From positions 1-12,326 of the forward strand of contig JADGJG010000801.1 of NCBI GenBank assembly GCA_027596195.1: 12,326 nt of DNA. The letters are read 5' to 3'. Below the pieces are notes generated by a model. That model was given only the letters and a program-made list of their open reading frames with translations. It made no database searches and was not told the DNA's origin. Source of the stretch: Podochytrium sp. JEL0797. Its lineage: Eukaryota; Chytridiomycota; Chytridiomycetes; Chytridiales; Chytriomycetaceae. This document shows, one piece after another, positions 8,448-12,326 of this stretch. Numbering within the stretch: the stretch's first letter is position 1; each line of letters starts with the position of its first letter. The translations under genes were made by a program, and so were the position numbers.

Positions 8448-8710
8448 TTTTGTTGGTGAAAAAAACTTGTTGTCAATGCACCCCCATTTTTGCAGAGGCT
8501 CTTCCCTCCAGGGCCCCCGCGAAAACGAATAATTGGAACTGTCTCAAAGGAGGGATACGAAGTCGCCTTGTTATCCACATGGTAGCTTGAATAAAAAAGG
8601 AATTTTATGGAAGACTTGAAGGGGGGTTCCTTCATTTTGTTTATGCTGTCTCTAATACGAGATTGTATATTAGCTAGCTATTTATTCAGTTCTTTTCCCT
8701 TCTTCTCTTC
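8448..8710 (-). promoter_or_regulatory. Gap between Cys-rich copy 1 and the SREK1-like gene
   Basis: 263 bp that must contain the 3' end of the Cys-rich gene and the promoter and leader of the SREK1-like gene, both on the minus strand. An AATAAA signal (8681-8686 on the minus strand) lies 25 nt past the stop of the Cys-rich gene. No clear TATA box for the SREK1-like gene is visible. Confidence 0.5.
8681..8686 (-). terminator. AATAAA poly(A) signal of Cys-rich copy 1
   Basis: The + strand reads TTTATT, giving AATAAA on the minus strand 25 nt after the TGA at 8711-8713. It lies outside the duplicated unit, so copy 2 does not inherit it. Confidence 0.55.
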
Positions 8711-9431
8711 TCAAAACTTGCACCCAACATAAGTGTCCGAAACAGTGCAGGTGGATCCCTTAGGACACTCGCCATACGCAGTCCACCAAGGGTCAAACGC
8801 GCAGATCCTGTTTGTGTGTATCAGTGAATTGCTCCATTTTCACCACACACAAACAGATGGTCCCATCAACTTACTGCAAAGCATTGCCCACACACTGGTA
8901 CGTTCCATACTCAGAGTCAGCACAAGCTACAATAGGATGTTCAACGATTAATGCTTTGATTTCATTTTTCGCTGCTTGGGGAAATCACTCAATCTCCAAC
9001 TCACCCGTCTTGCCAGCTGGCGCGGTGGGCGAACACCCAATGTTCTCCACCCCATTGTCCACCGCAACACAACGGTATCCAACCGCTCCACAATCGTTCT
9101 CCAACACCCACGACCCGGCTCCACCGCACTGCCAAAGAACATTGTCGGCGTCGCACTTGCGATCACCGAATTGATCCGCCGTGCAAGTCATGCTGGATCC
9201 TCCACCCGTGATTGGTGGGGCGGGAGTAGAGCAACCGGGTTGGGAGGACCCGTTGGTTCCGTCTTGGCAGGTGGATCCCGCAGCGCAGGATTCCAACACG
9301 ACCCATTCGGTGCCTGAGCATTGCCAGAGTTCGTTGCTTGTGCATCCGTATTGGCCCTTCTCGGACTCGGGGCAAGGTCCGTGGGAGGCGACAAGGGCGG
9401 CAGTAGCGAGGAGGAGAGAGATAACGTGCAT
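8711..9431 (-). CDS. Secreted protein with three Cys-rich CBM19-like modules, copy 1, 3 exons, 191 aa
   Basis: Exons in transcript order: 9431-9005, 8926-8875, 8807-8711; 192 codons including TGA. The N-terminus MHVISLLLATAALVAS is a signal peptide, with likely cleavage near residue 16-18, so the product is secreted or wall-bound. The mature protein is three repeats of about 45 aa, each with six cysteines (C-x9-C-x7/8-C-x10/11-C-x5/6-C-x8-11-C). They share LWQC in modules 1-2 (LQIC in module 3), a central Trp, and CAAGSTC-like ends. The short Gly/Pro/Thr linkers fit a beads-on-string design. Spacing and aromatics resemble fungal CBM19 chitin-binding modules; this is inference from pattern, and an effector-like role is an alternative. 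Introns of 78 and 67 nt both interrupt the third-module region. An unspliced reading would stop early at 8987-8985, but that codon is inside intron 1. The start was chosen for the signal peptide. Confidence 0.8.
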
Positions 9432-10530
9432 CGTTTTTGGTTGGAAAAAAAGGAAGCGCGTGATTGACGCGAAAAGTGCGGTATCTCCACGGTATCTCCT
9501 TTTGTGGATCGTCATCCGATGTGAAATGTCAAATATCAACACAAAAGTGTCCTGTGCGAACGCACCTTCAACTTCAAGGCTACTCTGCGACTACCAATCA
9601 ATACAATCCCATTTGTTTGATGCCAGGGAAGGTAGTCGGGAGCCCTCCTTCACTCCCCCCTGAGACACCACGGAGTCACAATTTTGGTGGCTGAGGGCTT
9701 GAGAGTGTCACGCTGCGGGGAGAAAAGCCCCAGCAACCACAAGAAACACGTTTTTTTTCTCCTTTTTCTGTTTATTATGAAGAAACCCAGGATATAAAGA
9801 AACGCAGGAATGAATCACCACGCTCATAAAGCACACAACGCTCGCGCAACAGGCCCACCATTGTGAGACTCAACTCGTCCTCCCCATTCACTCATCCACG
9901 GGACCGCGAAATTCGAATACAGGGCTTCAGAGGGTCCGACCACCAATCCCGCAGCTTTTCCTTTCGCGTTCGTCTTGCTCGTCCAGAGTTGTCGAACTCA
10001 TGCGTCAGTTTGTGGCTGGCCCATCACTTCAGCCTTCCTGCGATACACTTTCTCGTTAACAGTCCCCCCCAGTTTCTGGATCCAGGATGGACGGGTCGTA
10101 TCCTGACGGTGGTGAGCTGTGTAAAACTCGATAAAAAAAATGCCCTCACGTTTTTCAGACACTCGCTTGGTCAGCGCAGCAGACAACCCGATGGGTCTTT
10201 CTCCAAACCGGAGAGCTAGATATGCTGGAGTGTTTCTCGGCGATCCGGGACAGGATGACTCAGAGGAGAGGGCGGATATCCATCACGTGGAGGCTGGGCA
10301 GGCCGGGGGCGCAGTTTGAGGGTCGTGGGAATGGCGGCATGCAGATGTCAACGTGGGGGATTCGAGAAGTGAGAGCGAGTGCGTGTTGAAGCGGTGAGGA
10401 CAGATAGGGTCGTGTGGAGGGTGTGAGGGGCAAATTCGCTCCCGCTCGTTTGTTTGCGATCGAAAAAATACATCTCTATCTCTCTCATATCATTTTGTTT
10501 TCATCATTTGGTTGGATAGAAAGAATAGAC
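9432..10530. other. Spacer and upstream region between the two Cys-rich genes
   Basis: 1.1 kb containing the promoter of copy 1 and the 3' flank of copy 2. The first 240 bp differ from the second unit at six positions; the part from 9673 to 10542 is identical to 11455-12324. A minus-strand open frame of some 90 codons (about 10270-9998) has no ATG near its start and no family match that I recognise. A 118-codon + frame (9863-10219) overlaps it. I treat both as non-coding. A small GC hairpin lies near 9712-9735. Part of the segment resembles 142-347. Confidence 0.6.
10253..10456 (-). repeat. Spacer segment similar to 142-347 (unit 1)
   Basis: Read on the minus strand, it carries the same ordered blocks as 142-347: CAAACAAAC (10448-10456), the 16-mer whose + strand copy is 10375-10390, the AAACTGCGCC block, and CTCCTCTGAGTCATCC (ending at 10255). 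The identical counterpart in unit 2 is 12035-12238. Function is unknown. Confidence 0.5.
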
Positions 10531-11212
10531 TCAAGACGCCAAAGGACACTCGCCATACGCAGTCCACCAAGGGTCAAACGCGCAGATCCTGTTTGTGTGT
10601 ATCAGTGAATTGCTCCATTTTCACCACACACAAACAGATGGTCCCATCAACTTACTGCAAAGCATTGCCCACACACTGGTACATTCCATACTCAGAGTCA
10701 GCACAAGCTACAATAGGATGTTCAACGATTAATGCTTTGATTTCATTTTTCGCTGCTTGGGGAAACCACTCAATCTCCAACTCACCCGTCTTGCCGGCAG
10801 GCGCGGTGGGCGAACACCCAATGTTCTCCACTCCATTGTCCACCGCAACACAACGGTATCCAACCGCTCCACAATCGTTCTCCAACACCCACGACCCGGC
10901 TCCACCGCACTGCCAAAGAACATTGTCGGCGTCGCACTTGCGATCACCGAATTGATCCGCCGTGCAAGTCATGCTGGATCCTCCACCCGTGATTGGCGGG
11001 GCGGGGGTAGAGCAACCGGGTTGGGTGGACCCGTTGGTTCCGTCTTGGCAGGTGGATCCCGCAGCGCAGGATTCCAACACGACCCATTCGGTGCCTGAGC
11101 ATTGCCAGAGTTCGTTGCTTGTGCATCCGTATTGGCCCTTCTCGGACTCAGGGCAAGGGCCGTGGGAGGCGACAAGGGCGGCAGTAGCGAGGAGGAGAGA
11201 GATAACGTGCAT
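10531..11212 (-). CDS. Secreted Cys-rich CBM19-like protein, copy 2 with truncated third module, 178 aa
   Basis: Exons in transcript order: 11212-10786, 10707-10656, 10588-10531; 179 codons including TGA. Same signal peptide and first two modules as copy 1. Against copy 1 I count two replacements (Ser to Thr in GSSQPG, Thr to Met in YGTYQC) and about seven silent changes. The repeat junction falls after the fourth cysteine of module 3, so the protein ends in ECPLAS, and C5, C6 and the last 13 residues are lost. The new stop comes from spacer DNA, and no AATAAA follows closely. It is probably expressed with its own copy of the upstream region, but the third module may not fold. It could be a functional variant or the start of a pseudogene. 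The low ratio of replacement to silent change favours function for at least part of its history. Confidence 0.75.
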
Positions 11213-12326
11213 CGTTTTTGGTTGGAAAAAAAAGGAAGCGCGTGATTGACGCGAAAAGTGCGGTATCTCCACGCTATCTCCTTTTGTGGATCGTCATCCG
11301 ATGTGAAATGACAAATATCAACACAAAAGTGTCCTGTGCGGACGCACCTTCAACTTCAAGGCTACTCTGCGACTACCAATCAATGCAATCCCATTTGTTT
11401 GATGCCAGGGAAGGTAGTCGGGAGCCCTCCTTCACTCCCCCCTGAGACACCACTGAGTCACAATTTTGGTGGCTGAGGGCTTGAGAGTGTCACGCTGCGG
11501 GGAGAAAAGCCCCAGCAACCACAAGAAACACGTTTTTTTTCTCCTTTTTCTGTTTATTATGAAGAAACCCAGGATATAAAGAAACGCAGGAATGAATCAC
11601 CACGCTCATAAAGCACACAACGCTCGCGCAACAGGCCCACCATTGTGAGACTCAACTCGTCCTCCCCATTCACTCATCCACGGGACCGCGAAATTCGAAT
11701 ACAGGGCTTCAGAGGGTCCGACCACCAATCCCGCAGCTTTTCCTTTCGCGTTCGTCTTGCTCGTCCAGAGTTGTCGAACTCATGCGTCAGTTTGTGGCTG
11801 GCCCATCACTTCAGCCTTCCTGCGATACACTTTCTCGTTAACAGTCCCCCCCAGTTTCTGGATCCAGGATGGACGGGTCGTATCCTGACGGTGGTGAGCT
11901 GTGTAAAACTCGATAAAAAAAATGCCCTCACGTTTTTCAGACACTCGCTTGGTCAGCGCAGCAGACAACCCGATGGGTCTTTCTCCAAACCGGAGAGCTA
12001 GATATGCTGGAGTGTTTCTCGGCGATCCGGGACAGGATGACTCAGAGGAGAGGGCGGATATCCATCACGTGGAGGCTGGGCAGGCCGGGGGCGCAGTTTG
12101 AGGGTCGTGGGAATGGCGGCATGCAGATGTCAACGTGGGGGATTCGAGAAGTGAGAGCGAGTGCGTGTTGAAGCGGTGAGGACAGATAGGGTCGTGTGGA
12201 GGGTGTGAGGGGCAAATTCGCTCCCGCTCGTTTGTTTGCGATCGAAAAAATACATCTCTATCTCTCTCATATCATTTTGTTTTCATCATTTGGTTGGATA
12301 GAAAGAATAGACTCAAGACGCCAAAG
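10543..12326 (-). repeat. Tandem repeat unit 2, ending at the window edge
   Basis: Second direct copy of the 8762-10542 unit, about 1782 bp to 12324, plus two bases (AG) that match the start of a further unit. It contains the first 526 nt of Cys-rich copy 2 as far as its repeat junction, plus upstream DNA and spacer. The array may continue beyond the window. Confidence 0.95.
11213..12326. other. Spacer and upstream region of Cys-rich copy 2
   Basis: Counterpart of 9432-10544. It contains the upstream region of copy 2. The part from 11455 onward is identical to the unit 1 spacer, including homopolymer lengths (T8, C7, A8). No gene is supported. It also includes the segment (12035-12238) that resembles 142-347. 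Confidence 0.6.

Larger units (their letters stand above)
8762..10542 (-). repeat. Tandem repeat unit 1 (about 1781 bp)
   Basis: Directly repeated at 10543-12324. Identity starts at AGGACACTC (8762 and 10543), inside the last exon of the Cys-rich gene. The unit holds most of that gene, its upstream region and a non-coding spacer. The offset is 1781 bp up to an A7/A8 difference near 9445-9451, then 1782 bp. Confidence 0.95.

Noticed and set aside
8985..8987. Apparent nonsense mutation (TGA versus TGG in copy 2) that would make copy 1 a pseudogene.
   Set aside because: The codon lies inside intron 1 (8927-9004, GTGAGT donor, TTGTAG acceptor). Splicing restores the third module, including its first two cysteines, and gives an intact 191-aa protein.
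9712..9735. Small GC hairpin (GCT, bulge, GGGG / CCCC, AGC) in the spacer.
   Set aside because: Short stem with a bulge and no other sign of a terminator or small RNA; such hairpins are common by chance.
9863..10219. 118-codon + strand open frame, identical in both repeat units (second copy 11645-12001).
   Set aside because: No conserved motif, domain or signal peptide. It overlaps another open frame on the opposite strand, and its perfect identity is explained by the identical spacer DNA, not by protein constraint.
9998..10270. Minus-strand open frame of about 90 codons with protein-like composition in the spacer.
   Set aside because: No ATG near its beginning, no recognisable family, and the only candidate intron inside (33 nt) is shorter than any other here. 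It could be the remnant of an exon, but I cannot support it as a gene.
1..12326. Search for tRNA, rRNA, CRISPR array, transposase or a metabolic gene cluster.
   Set aside because: No tRNA-like fold, rRNA sequence, regular spacer array or transposase motif was seen, and the neighbouring genes (transporter, ESCRT-0, nuclease, splicing factor) share no pathway.

Overview
The window looks like nuclear DNA of a fungus. Its genes are broken by short GT-AG introns, mostly 47-127 nt. It carries a fungal-type Hse1 (VHS-UIM-SH3-GAT) and a 14-TM-type drug:H+ antiporter. A tandem family of secreted, Cys-rich, CBM19-like proteins would suit an early-diverging or zoosporic fungus such as a chytrid, but that phylum guess is weak. 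All exon models below were assembled by hand from reading frame, splice signals and family conservation. Each sums to an intact frame.

Layout: 1-60 is an almost pure poly-C tract. 61-1251 holds no gene I can support, but 142-347 resembles part of the repeat spacer on the right, in opposite orientation. 1252-3461 (+) is an eight-exon MFS drug:H+ antiporter of 569 aa. 3654-5257 (+) is a five-exon HSE1 of 442 aa, the ESCRT-0 subunit. 5471-6268 (+) is an intronless DEDDh 3'-5' exonuclease with a C-terminal CCHC zinc knuckle. 8447-6544 (-) is a six-exon SR-type splicing factor resembling SREK1/SRrp86, convergent with the exonuclease. 9431-8711 (-) and 11212-10531 (-) are two copies of a secreted protein with three six-Cys modules. 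They lie in a direct tandem repeat of about 1.78 kb (8762-10542 and 10543-12324), and the window stops 2 bases past the end of the second unit.

The first four genes are housekeeping or transport genes with no evident functional link. The tandem array is the accessory part. The repeat breakpoint falls inside the third module, so copy 2 loses its last two cysteines and its poly(A) signal. Coding differences between the copies are mostly synonymous. The gene halves of the units differ at about 16 sites, while the 870-bp distal halves are identical. This points to spacer homogenisation, very recent exchange, or an assembly artefact.

I found no tRNA, rRNA, CRISPR array or intact transposon. Nothing here is clearly a new molecular system. 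The Cys-module array, the RS-domain microexons and the repeat-flanked MFS intron are the parts most worth a second look.
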